A DNA stretch of 64,000 bases, taken from contig NZ_JH636436.1 in assembly GCF_000255655.1 (NCBI RefSeq), forward strand, positions 718,985 through 782,984, in the 5' to 3' direction. This document shows positions 24,448-32,768 of this stretch, piece by piece; positions within the stretch are counted from its first letter, which is position 1, and each line of letters starts with the position of its first letter. The notes below the pieces were generated by a model. That model worked only from the letters and a program-made list of their open reading frames with translations. It did no database searches and had not been told where the DNA came from. A program made the translations under genes and the position numbers. Source of the DNA: Schlesneria paludicola DSM 18645. Its GTDB lineage: Bacteria; Planctomycetota; Planctomycetia; Planctomycetales; Planctomycetaceae.

Positions 24448-25950
24448 TCAGGGGCTAGCCTGTCGCAGCTGGGCGGACAAGTCTGCAACGATCGCGGCAT
24501 ATTGAGGGTCATTTGCCAGATTTCGCATCTCCTGTTGGTCGGTGTCATGATCGTAGAGTTCGATCCCTTGGCGACCTTCGTTCCATTCCGTGTAACGCCA
24601 GCGTTCCGTTCTCAGGCTCCGGCCGGTGATTTGTTTTTCACCCCTTCCGCGTGCGATCTGGGTGCGTGCGGGCTTGGTCCAACTCGCATCAGGCATTTCA
24701 AGAAGCGATTTCAGGCTCAGTCCTTCCGTTGTCGCGTCAGCCGACAAGTTACAAAGATCGGCGAGTGTTCGGTGAAGATCAACCAATTCGACGACGCGCT
24801 GGCAGACGGCTCCCTTCGTGGTCATTCCAGGCACGCTGACGATCAACGGGACTCGAGCCGACTCTTCAAATAGTGTCATTTTCTGCCACAACCGCTTTTC
24901 GCCCAGGTGATAACCGTGGTCGCTGTGGAACACAACGATTGTCTTATCGGCCAGCTTCAGTCGTTCCAGTGCCTCCATCAGCCGACCCACTTGAGAATCC
25001 ATAAACGTGGTCGATGCCTGATACGCCTGAATCGCTTGGCGCCGTAAATCATCGCTCATTGCCTCTTCTTCAGGGCGGATGGTTGCAAGGGCTGCGGCAG
25101 GGAATCGCTCACGCAGATCTTCAGGAGATTTGGGAAGTGGAATTGTCTCGAGAGGGTAATGCTCGAAATATTTCTTCGGTGCAACATACGGTGTGTGTGG
25201 ACGGTAAAAGCCAACCGCCAGATAGAACGGCTGATCGCGATGTGATTCCAGCAAACGAATGGCTTCTGTCGCCCCAATTCCGTCGGTCTGCTCCGTATCG
25301 TCACCGTCAGAAGCCAGCCAGCTCAGGACTGCACCGAAGCGTCCGGAGCCTTGTCCATTGGGGTTTAGTGTGAAGATCTGATTCTCGTCATCCTTGTCTC
25401 GTCCACGCGGATTGTAGACGTGCTCCCACGAGGCGGGATCGTCCAGGCCATCGGTGCCAATCTGACCTGGCACACCATAGTGATACAGCTTCCCCACACG
25501 TGCGACGAAATATCCTGCATTTCGGAATGTTTGCGGCAAGCTGACTGCATTTGGCACGTGCTGTCGAAATTGCGTTTGATTCTCGAGGACCTTCGTCGTA
25601 TCCGGGCGCAATCCAGTCATGAATGATGCTCGCGATGGATTGCAGAGTGGGTATTGACAGTAAGCCCGATCAAATCGCACCCCGCGACGTGCCAGGCGGT
25701 CAATGTTCGGTGACTTCACGTTCTGGTCGCCATAGCAACCAAGCCGGGCGGCCAAATCATCCGAGACAATATGCAGCACATTCATTCGGGCCGGCTCGGC
25801 GGCGCCTGCTGCCGAAATCAAAGCGGTGACTTCCAGAAGCAGCCCCGCGATGGCTGGCCAGCAGATGCCGCATGACAAACTGAGGCCACGGCCTGATGCT
25901 CGTCGCGGGGCTGCAATCTCTGTCACAAATCGTCGTGACTTCGTAACCAT
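24448..25950 (-). CDS. Exported sulfatase (iduronate-2-sulfatase-like, Cys type)
   Basis: 500 residues from the ATG at 25950, chosen because GGAAAG lies about nine bases before it; the frame extends 75 bases upstream. A hydrophobic N-terminal stretch (CWPAIAGLLLEVTALISAAG, after a basic RRASGR) suggests export. The metal site starts NVLHIVSDDLAARLG, and the formylglycine motif is CNPSRASFMTGLRP (C-x-P-S-R), so a maturation enzyme is needed. FHSDHGYHLGEKRLWQK is the conserved C-terminal signature. Such enzymes remove sulfate from polysaccharides; planctomycetes carry many. The substrate is not determined. Confidence 0.92.
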   Translation of the reverse strand: MVTKSRRFVTEIAAPRRASGRGLSLSCGICWPAIAGLLLEVTALISAAGAAEPARMNVLHIVSDDLAARLGCYGDQNVKSPNIDRLARRGVRFDRAYCQYPLCNPSRASFMTGLRPDTTKVLENQTQFRQHVPNAVSLPQTFRNAGYFVARVGKLYHYGVPGQIGTDGLDDPASWEHVYNPRGRDKDDENQIFTLNPNGQGSGRFGAVLSWLASDGDDTEQTDGIGATEAIRLLESHRDQPFYLAVGFYRPHTPYVAPKKYFEHYPLETIPLPKSPEDLRERFPAAALATIRPEEEAMSDDLRRQAIQAYQASTTFMDSQVGRLMEALERLKLADKTIVVFHSDHGYHLGEKRLWQKMTLFEESARVPLIVSVPGMTTKGAVCQRVVELVDLHRTLADLCNLSADATTEGLSLKSLLEMPDASWTKPARTQIARGRGEKQITGRSLRTERWRYTEWNEGRQGIELYDHDTDQQEMRNLANDPQYAAIVADLSAQLRQASP

Positions 25951-25987
25951 TTTGAAGAACTTTCCGTATCGAAATGGCATGAACAGT

Positions 25988-26461
25988 TCAAGGTAAGGAG
26001 GCGGCTTTGAGCAATGCGTCACCACTCAACCGATACTTGGTCCAATCATCGAGAGGATGTGCACCGAGCGATTGGTAGAAGCCAATCGCCTGCTGGTTCC
26101 AGTCCAGAACAGCCCATTCCATTCGGCCGCAGTGGCGTGCGACGGACAATCGCGCTACAGACAGAAGCAGTGCGCGTCCCAATCCTCGGCCGCGGAACGC
26201 GGGCTGTATGTAAAGGTCTTCCAGATAAAGACCCGGACGGCACTGAAAGGTCGAATAGTTCGTATAGAACAAGGCGAAACCGACCGGATCGCCGTCTGCT
26301 TCGGCGATCAAGGCTTCGATGCAGGGAGTCGGGCCGAACAGATGTTCGCGCAAACGATCTGGGTCCAGCGTCACTGTGTGACTCAAATGCTCAAAGTCGG
26401 CTAATTCAAACAAGAACTGAATCAGCTTCGGCACATCTTCAATCGTCGCAGTTCGGATCAT
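25988..26461 (-). CDS. GNAT N-acetyltransferase (diamine acetyltransferase-like)
   Basis: 157 residues from the ATG at 26461 (MIRTATIEDVPKLIQFLFE); upstream residues in the frame are not family-like. The acetyl-CoA loop is FRGRGLGRALL, preceded by LYLEDLYIQPA, and followed by CGRMEWAVLDWNQQAIGFY, the signature of the spermidine/spermine acetyltransferase (SSAT) branch. Polyamine acetylation is the family-based guess. The gene lies between fadJ and the sulfatase on the same strand, with about 100 bases separating it from fadJ and 37 from the sulfatase start. Confidence 0.88.
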   Translation of the reverse strand: MIRTATIEDVPKLIQFLFELADFEHLSHTVTLDPDRLREHLFGPTPCIEALIAEADGDPVGFALFYTNYSTFQCRPGLYLEDLYIQPAFRGRGLGRALLLSVARLSVARHCGRMEWAVLDWNQQAIGFYQSLGAHPLDDWTKYRLSGDALLKAASLP

Positions 26462-26558
26462 TGCGACAGTGTGCGCGCTGAACTGATCCGCGCCAAGTAT
26501 TTCTGAAGAGTACGTCGCTTCCGATCGCAAATCTTTGATTGGATACGTGATCTCAATT

Positions 26559-28730
26559 TCACGCAGAATGCCCGACGTGCGGCCGACCATCGGCATGGGT
26601 TAGAAGCCATGTCGATGGTCTGAAACGCGAACCTAATGCGGTCTGATAATAGTTCAGCTTGCAGACCAGCTCTTCTCGCTGGTCCTGCGCAAACGTCAAC
26701 GGCCCTCCTGTGAAAGGGGCAAAGCCTGTTCCGAGAACCATTGCCAGGTCGATCATCCACGCTTCGGTCACGACGCCTTCTTCCAGGCACTTAGCCGCTT
26801 CGTTGATCAGTCGTAGCGTCAATCGATCGCGGATTTCAACGTCGAGAATCAGGCTTTCTGATCTTCCCACTCGGACTGCTGTCGTACGGTGTCCACCCGG
26901 CTTATTGTAGTTGTAAAAGCCTCGTCCCGATTTTCGACCAAGCTGTCCTTCGTTCACCATTTCCTGAAGGCAGCTTGTCACCGGGCCGTGCTCATGGTCG
27001 ACGGGCAGTGAGATTGCCACATCGGCAGCCACATCGATTCCGATGTGGTCCAGCAGTTCGAGCGGTCCTGTGGGCATGCCGAAGCGGACCATCGCTCGAT
27101 CAATGGATTCCGCAGACGCGCCTTCCTGTTGCAGACGAATCGCTTCCTCGAAATAGGGGAACAAAATCCGATTGACAACGAATCCAGGGTGGTCAGACGC
27201 CACAACAGGGACTTTGCCAAGCTTTTTGACAAACTCCACAAGCAGGGCCACATCAGAGTCCTGTGATTCGGGTGTCCGGACGATTTCGATCAAAGGCATG
27301 CGGTGGACGGGATTGAAAAAGTGGAGTCCCAACACACGTTTAGGATCGGGCAGTGCGGTCGCAATTTTCTGGATCGAAAGGGCCGAGGTATTCGAGGTGA
27401 AGATTGCGTGCGCAGGGCAGTAGAGGTCCAATTCGCGAAAGACAGACTGTTTGACATCCAGCTTCTCGGTGACGGCTTCGATGACCAGATCGACGCGTGA
27501 AAATTCGCGCCAGTCCGTTGTAATTTGAATTGTGCTGAACCAGCGAGATGCGTCTGATGCAGAGATGGCCCGATTGTGAACAGATTCGTCAAAGAGGTCA
27601 CGGATTCGACACTGGCTAGCGTCAAGCAGGTTAGCGCTGACTTCTTTCAAGATGACGTCGAATCCTTGGATCGACGCCCAGTGAGCGATACTGGCTCCCA
27701 TGGCACCGCCCCCCACGACACCGACTGTCTTAATGCGGCGTGAGGGAGATTTTGACTTGGGAACCCATGTTTCGGGCTTTCGCGCACATTCACGCAGGAA
27801 GAAAAGTCTCAATAAATTTCGGTGTGTGTCGGTCATCATCAGACGCGAAAATTCATGACGCTCTGTTTCGAATCCGTGCTCGGATGAACCGCGCAGCCCG
27901 GCTTGAACGGCCTTCAGAATCGAACGCAGCGCGGGGTAATGCTTGGCCTTGGATGCAATCGATTTCTGAGCAAACCACAACGAGAGTTTCTGGCCCGCCG
28001 ATGTTTGATCGCAGAATCCCTTCCAGATTCTCTGCGGCGAAATGACCTGGAAGAATCGTTCTGCAAAGCTGGCCGCCAGTACCTGGGGGTGACCTGGACT
28101 GGGACTTTGTGATGAGTCCAATAGGCGAACGAGTGTATTGTCGACGTCGGTGGGTGGGCAGATCGCGTCGGCGAGACCTATTCTGACTGCGTCAGGGGCG
28201 TTGACTTTTTTTCCCGTGAGCAGTATCGGCAATGCGGCAGTCAACCCCACGCGCCGAGGCAGCCGCTGCGTGCCACCCCATCCCGGAAGCAGCCCCACTT
28301 CGACCTCTGGGAATCCCAGTCTAGTTCGCGGATCGTCGACGACCACCCGGTAGCGGCATGCGAGGGCGAATTCCAAACCGCCACCTAGGCAAACGCCTTG
28401 AATGACGGCGATTGTTGGAACTGACAAATTTTCGAGCCGGCCGAACAATTCTTGTACCGATTGGCAGATATGTTCGGCGATTTCTGGGCCGTTCAATGAT
28501 TCAATGACCCGTAGATCTGCACCCGCCAGGAAGCCACTTTCTTTGCCACTCCGGAAGACGACCGCTGTGACCGAACCATCCAATTCGATGGCTCGAATCA
28601 GTCCGTCGAGATCACGCAGCACACTCTCGTTGAACACGTTTATTGGCTGATCGGCGACATTCAGAATCGCGGTCATCAGACCACGTTCGTCGCGATGCAC
28701 GTCGAAGTTCGTCAAATGCAGATCGCTCAT
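26559..28730 (-). CDS. fadJ: FadJ/FadB-type bifunctional enoyl-CoA hydratase/3-hydroxyacyl-CoA dehydrogenase
   Basis: 723 residues, the length of the alpha subunit of fatty-acid beta-oxidation. Residues 1-200 form a crotonase domain with oxyanion elements GFLAGADLRVIE and GVCLGGGLEFALACR and the acid region FPEVEVGLLPGWGGTQ. The NAD domain begins VGVVGGGAMGASIAHWA, and the dehydrogenase active site is in LHFFNPVHRMPLIEI. Start MSDLHLTNFDVHRDERG has AAGGAG 13 bases upstream. A strong inverted repeat stands directly before that site. Acyl-CoA ligase is the next gene upstream, 169 bases away, so the two act in one pathway. No thiolase is in the window. FadB versus FadJ is not resolvable here. 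Confidence 0.93.
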   Translation of the reverse strand: MSDLHLTNFDVHRDERGLMTAILNVADQPINVFNESVLRDLDGLIRAIELDGSVTAVVFRSGKESGFLAGADLRVIESLNGPEIAEHICQSVQELFGRLENLSVPTIAVIQGVCLGGGLEFALACRYRVVVDDPRTRLGFPEVEVGLLPGWGGTQRLPRRVGLTAALPILLTGKKVNAPDAVRIGLADAICPPTDVDNTLVRLLDSSQSPSPGHPQVLAASFAERFFQVISPQRIWKGFCDQTSAGQKLSLWFAQKSIASKAKHYPALRSILKAVQAGLRGSSEHGFETERHEFSRLMMTDTHRNLLRLFFLRECARKPETWVPKSKSPSRRIKTVGVVGGGAMGASIAHWASIQGFDVILKEVSANLLDASQCRIRDLFDESVHNRAISASDASRWFSTIQITTDWREFSRVDLVIEAVTEKLDVKQSVFRELDLYCPAHAIFTSNTSALSIQKIATALPDPKRVLGLHFFNPVHRMPLIEIVRTPESQDSDVALLVEFVKKLGKVPVVASDHPGFVVNRILFPYFEEAIRLQQEGASAESIDRAMVRFGMPTGPLELLDHIGIDVAADVAISLPVDHEHGPVTSCLQEMVNEGQLGRKSGRGFYNYNKPGGHRTTAVRVGRSESLILDVEIRDRLTLRLINEAAKCLEEGVVTEAWMIDLAMVLGTGFAPFTGGPLTFAQDQREELVCKLNYYQTALGSRFRPSTWLLTHADGRPHVGHSA

Positions 28731-28750
28731 GGTTCGATCCGATCTCCTTG

Positions 28751-28807
28751 AGCCGAACGAGTCGCTCGCATGGGGCCGACCATCGGCTTCCGGTGACTCG
28801 TTCGGCT
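28751..28807 (-). promoter_or_regulatory. Hairpin ahead of the fadJ ribosome site
   Basis: AGCCGAACGAGTC (28751-28763) and GACTCGTTCGGCT (28795-28807) pair perfectly over 13 bases. The loop contains a second small hairpin, GCCGA-CCA-TCGGC. In the fadJ mRNA the structure ends a few bases before AAGGAG, so it could gate translation or attenuate read-through from the acyl-CoA ligase gene. The motif GGCCGACCATCGGC in its loop recurs at 26581-26594, just before the start of the fadJ 3' end. Confidence 0.65.
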
Positions 28808-28899
28808 GAGTTTCTCTGTCGTTAGTTCTAGCCGTCGTTTGTTCTAGTTACCTGGCTGGCGCATTCCCCCAGTCCGATGTCGGATGTGTGAAGCGTCTT

Positions 28900-30588
28900 T
28901 CAAGACGTCTCACGCAATTTTCGGCGTAGGACCTTTCCGAGGAAATTGCGTGGCAAGTCACCTTCGACCAACTCGATGATCTTTGGCACCTTGTGGTGTG
29001 CCAGGTTTTCTTTGATAAACGCCTCGAAGCGATGGAGGTGAAACTTGGACTTGTCGTTCACCGCGACAATGGCTTTCACGATTTCCCCTCGTTGCGGATC
29101 GGTGACACCAATGACTGCGGCGTCTTTGACCTCGGGAAACTTTTTCAACACAAACTCCACATCTGTGGGGTAAACGTTGAACCCGCTCGTAATGATCAAA
29201 TCTTTCTTGCGGTCGACGATCTTGAAGAATCCCTCGTCGTCTTGCGTCGCCAGGTCGCCGGTGTAGAGCCACCCGTCGCGCAGGATCTGTTCTGTGGCGG
29301 CCGGGTTGTTCCAATAGCCGAGCATCACTTGTGGTCCTCGAATGATCAGTTCTCCGACCTCGCCTGGCTCCAATATTTCGGCACCTGTTTCTGCGTCGAC
29401 GATCAGCGCTTCCGTATCAGGCAGCGGCAGTCCGATCGTTCCGATGCGTGCGGTTCCATCCAACGGTCCGGCGTGTGTGACGGGACTGCATTCCGACAGT
29501 CCGAATCCTTCAACGACCTTCGCCCCGGTGTGTTCCGCGAACTCGGTGGCTGTTTCTTCCATGAGCGGTGCGCCGCCTGAAATCACCCACATCAGCGAAC
29601 CCAGTTCGCGTTTGCGTTTCGCCGTCTTGAGATGTTGATTCATGACATGCAGCATCGCGGGCACCGTCGGAAAGACCGTCGGGCGTGACGACTCGATCAA
29701 GTCCAGCGTCAGTTCTGGATAGAAGCGATGATGCAGAACAAGTGTCGCCGCCATCGCGATTCCGTTCGTGACGCATGTCGACAAACCATAGCTGTGGAAG
29801 AATGGGATCACGGCCAGGAACGTATCCCGTCCAGTCCGATTTCCACACCAGGCTTTCAGTTGAAGTGCGTTTGCCATCAAGTTGGCATGAGACAGCGTGA
29901 CCGCTTTAGCGCGGCCCGTCGTTCCCCCCGTTGGGAGAATGTATGCCGGATCGTGCGAGTTCGTCTCCACTGGGGTTTCGATGGGGCCGGTATGCGAGAC
30001 GGAATGCAGGAATTCGCTCGACGGGACTCCAAAACTCAATCCATTCGCTTTCAGCGATGCGATCTTGTACAGCAGCTTTTGAAGTCGCGGCAGACGTGGC
30101 GCGATTGAGCAGGTCAACAACCGTTCGGGTCGATGACGGCCGTGGGTCACCAGATGGGCCAAGAGATCGAGCGTGACAACCAACTTGCAATCGGTGGCTT
30201 CGAGCAGATCGTCCAGTTCGACGGCCGCGCCCATCGGGCTGAGCGACACCACGAGTCCCCCCGCCATCCAGATGCCGTAAGCGGCGATCAGATATTCGGG
30301 AACGTTGGGAAGGAGGATTCCAACGCGGTCACCTGGTTTGACGCCCAGCGATTGAAACAATGCTGCCGCGCGGCGAACTTTGTCGTAGAGTTCTTCGTAG
30401 GTGATCTGTTCGTTGAAATAGCGAATGGCGATGCGTCGAGGAAACTGATTTGCCGATTCCTCAAGCAGCGACCACACTGGTCGATCTGGATATTCCAGAT
30501 GTGTCGGCGTGCAAGCTGGATAGTGGCTCAGCCAGGCAGCCGTCGTGCTCTCACCCGTAAACCCTTTCGCATTGAATGCAATGGACAT
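28900..30588 (-). CDS. fadD: Long-chain fatty-acid-CoA ligase (AMP-forming)
   Basis: 562 residues from the ATG at 30588, which follows GAGGAGAGAG closely. It activates fatty acids with ATP and CoA. The AMP-binding P-loop is YILPTGGTTGRAKAVTLSHA, with the later VVEGFGLSECSPVTH, LYTGDLATQDDEGFF and DRKKDLIITSGFNVYPTDVE, and the terminal lysine region RNFLGKVLRRKLRE, so the protein is complete. It feeds acyl-CoA to the FadJ-like product downstream. The frame extends 114 bases above the chosen start. Confidence 0.92.
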   Translation of the reverse strand: MSIAFNAKGFTGESTTAAWLSHYPACTPTHLEYPDRPVWSLLEESANQFPRRIAIRYFNEQITYEELYDKVRRAAALFQSLGVKPGDRVGILLPNVPEYLIAAYGIWMAGGLVVSLSPMGAAVELDDLLEATDCKLVVTLDLLAHLVTHGRHRPERLLTCSIAPRLPRLQKLLYKIASLKANGLSFGVPSSEFLHSVSHTGPIETPVETNSHDPAYILPTGGTTGRAKAVTLSHANLMANALQLKAWCGNRTGRDTFLAVIPFFHSYGLSTCVTNGIAMAATLVLHHRFYPELTLDLIESSRPTVFPTVPAMLHVMNQHLKTAKRKRELGSLMWVISGGAPLMEETATEFAEHTGAKVVEGFGLSECSPVTHAGPLDGTARIGTIGLPLPDTEALIVDAETGAEILEPGEVGELIIRGPQVMLGYWNNPAATEQILRDGWLYTGDLATQDDEGFFKIVDRKKDLIITSGFNVYPTDVEFVLKKFPEVKDAAVIGVTDPQRGEIVKAIVAVNDKSKFHLHRFEAFIKENLAHHKVPKIIELVEGDLPRNFLGKVLRRKLRETS

Positions 30589-31110
30589 GATCTCTCTCCT
30601 CGAAGTGGCGTCATCGGTTGCATCATCTCGCCTGTAAAACAAAACATCATGAACGGAAAAATCACTTTTTCTGTCACGGCCTATGTGCGAAAACCGTTCC
30701 ATTGTTCGTCATGGACAAAATGACGAGGGCATGGGGTGGCTTTGTTTTGCCATAGCGGAAATCAATGGCGATGAATCGCATGACGAACTCCGACAATAGC
30801 GCGAACGATCAAGTCCCACATCGGGTGACGACAATTCGAGGCGTATTTGTCGGTTGGGATGAGGCGAAGAGCGGGACCACGAGAGATGGTCGGGGGCTTC
30901 GGATCAGGCCAATCCGGCTTAATATTGCTTCATGACGGTTGTCATGAAGCCTCATCGAAAGTATCGGTCAGTTCTGAGCCGATTCAAGGCGCGATTCACA
31001 CAATTCCACGATGATTTCATCCTTTATTATCAGGATGTTTGAAAAAAACTCTTTTGCCGCGAACAGGCGTACAATACGAACGAGACAGTTTGTGATCAAA
31101 AGGATTTCCG
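30589..31110. other. Promoter region upstream of the acyl-CoA ligase
   Basis: No gene recognised. It contains the perfect palindrome at 30927-30950 and an A-rich stretch near 31040-31050. Any promoters for the ligase and for the doubtful gene at 31121 must lie here. Confidence 0.45.
30927..30950. promoter_or_regulatory. Perfect 10+10 palindrome, candidate operator or hairpin
   Basis: GCTTCATGAC-GGTT-GTCATGAAGC. All ten pairs match. As DNA it has the size and symmetry of a TetR-family operator; as RNA it is a tight stem with a GGTT loop, but no T-run follows in either direction. It lies about 340 bases upstream of the acyl-CoA ligase start. Confidence 0.6.
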
Positions 31111-31120
31111 ATGATTCACC

Positions 31121-31546
31121 ATGATGATTCGGAGATTCCGATTTATTGGTTCTGTGAAGTTACTAACGCTGAAAGACGTCAAAAAGATCAAATCTGCCAG
31201 CGATTTTACGCTTGCCGTGGAACTCGAGCCGCTTAAAGCGAATCCTGATGACCGGATAAAGGACAATCGGATTGTGGCGAGTTGCGATGCTCGCGATGGC
31301 GATCGATTGAATCTCGGTCTGGTCTCTTTCATCCAGCCGAACGTCCCCACCGGAACCGGGGTGGCCTACGAAACACCACGCTACGATTCATTCCATGTGG
31401 TGAATGAATCGCAGCCGTTTCAATTTGAGGATCGAACAGAGAACTGCGGCCCCGGATCCAAAAGTTGGATCACATGCTTGACGCTGTACGGACGCTGTAC
31501 GAGCCCTCCCGTGCGGGCAGAGTTCCATTGCATCATGCAGACATGA
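31121..31546 (+). CDS. Doubtful hypothetical gene overlapping the glcF 3' end
   Basis: An open frame of up to 141 residues (MMIRRFRFIGSVKLLTLKDV). The first 100 codons read like a protein with balanced composition (SASDFTLAVELEPLKANPDD), but the last 42 run antisense through the conserved C-terminus of glcF, so the true end may be earlier or there may be a frameshift. A rival 41-residue frame begins at the ATG at 31111, which has the better ribosome site AAGGA, and ends at 31236. No family recognised for either. Confidence 0.3.
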   Translation: MMIRRFRFIGSVKLLTLKDVKKIKSASDFTLAVELEPLKANPDDRIKDNRIVASCDARDGDRLNLGLVSFIQPNVPTGTGVAYETPRYDSFHVVNESQPFQFEDRTENCGPGSKSWITCLTLYGRCTSPPVRAEFHCIMQT

Positions 31547-32694
31547 TTCGAAGTGGCCAGGATGACGGGATCGCCCGCGGCGTCATTCAAGAACGCCGAT
31601 TTCCGCGTGAGGATCTCGCGTGCGTTTTCCGGCTTCTGAATATTGTAGACCCCGCCGGAGCCACAGCAGTCGCGTGCCTGAGGGGCGAGGCTCCAATCGT
31701 ATCCGGTCGCATTCAGTACGTTGGCGGGGATGCCGGGCGCCTTCTGGCCATGTACCAGGTGGCACGGCAAATCAACGTAGACGCGTGCGCTGTCGTCGCG
31801 ACGAGCACGTGCCACGGGTCCGATCTCGCCCAGGAACCCCAAGACATCGCGGACTTGGTGTTGTCCCTGCAACGCTTTTCCTAGTGCCAGTCCACAACCT
31901 GACGAATTGCTGACCACGGCGTCGACCTGCAACGATCCAAACGCCTGGCGATTTTGCGTACGGAGCGCGTCGACTCCGTCGAGTCCAGTGTGTTCTTGGA
32001 ATGCGCCGCAACAACCTTGATCGGGGGGAATCAGGACCTGGACATTGTTTTCGATCAGGACCCGGATCGTGGCAAAGTTGATTTCGCGGAAGACCGATTC
32101 CATCAGGCAGCCTGTCAGGAACGCAACGCGCGGTCCTGTCGGCCGATGTTGGTCCATCAGCCGCTTCGCGTACGCGGCTGTCGATTCAAGAACTGCCGGC
32201 TGACCCTGGAATAGAAATCGGTGTCTGACTAGCCCAACGGCGCGCAGCAGGCGCGCAGGCAGCATGACAAAATTGAACAGAGCTGGGCGGGTTGCCAACG
32301 CTGCCGCCAGTCGGAGGCTAAGTGGTGGTCGTGATCGATGTGTTGCAACATGCTGATGGCGGATCTGTTCGAAGATTTCTCCATACGGTACGTTCGCCGG
32401 GCAGGCGGATTCACACGCCAGACAGCCGACACACTCGGACGTATAGAAATCGGTCCACGGGTCTTGTGCCAGCTTCCCTTCCGCCTCTTCGCGCCACAGC
32501 CGCAATCGTCCCCGAGGTGAATTGTTCTCGTCGCCGGTCAGTTTGTATGTCGGACAGACTTCCAGGCAAAAGCCGCAGTGCACGCAACTTGCCAAGAGAT
32601 CTGATTCGTGCGAAGGAATGAGTCCTGCGGCGTTCGTCATATCCTGACAAGAAGTGGCAGGCGACGTCTCGTTGCATGGTTTGGTTGGAGGCAT
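31420..32694 (-). CDS. glcF: Glycolate oxidase iron-sulfur subunit
   Basis: 424 residues from the ATG at 32694; a GTG 12 codons upstream (32730) is an alternative. It passes electrons from glycolate oxidation to the membrane quinone pool. The two 4Fe-4S ferredoxin motifs are CVHCGFCLEVCP and CVGCLACESACP, and the two CCG domains show GCCGAFQEHTG and DCCGSGGVYN, which bind further cluster or quinone-linked redox centres. It lies 74 bases downstream of the fused GlcD-GlcE gene, completing a glycolate dehydrogenase in two proteins instead of three. Confidence 0.94.
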   Translation of the reverse strand: MPPTKPCNETSPATSCQDMTNAAGLIPSHESDLLASCVHCGFCLEVCPTYKLTGDENNSPRGRLRLWREEAEGKLAQDPWTDFYTSECVGCLACESACPANVPYGEIFEQIRHQHVATHRSRPPLSLRLAAALATRPALFNFVMLPARLLRAVGLVRHRFLFQGQPAVLESTAAYAKRLMDQHRPTGPRVAFLTGCLMESVFREINFATIRVLIENNVQVLIPPDQGCCGAFQEHTGLDGVDALRTQNRQAFGSLQVDAVVSNSSGCGLALGKALQGQHQVRDVLGFLGEIGPVARARRDDSARVYVDLPCHLVHGQKAPGIPANVLNATGYDWSLAPQARDCCGSGGVYNIQKPENAREILTRKSAFLNDAAGDPVILATSNHVCMMQWNSARTGGLVQRPYSVKHVIQLLDPGPQFSVRSSN

Positions 32695-32768
32695 GTTTTG
32701 AAGGTCCGATTTCGTGCCGCTGTTGGGCACGCTAAGTTCGATGTGAAGGACGCACTGATCAATTCAAA

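Noticed and set aside
31096-31350. 84-residue minus-strand open frame
   Set aside because: Ser/Arg-rich translation is the complement of the better plus-strand frames; no start signal.
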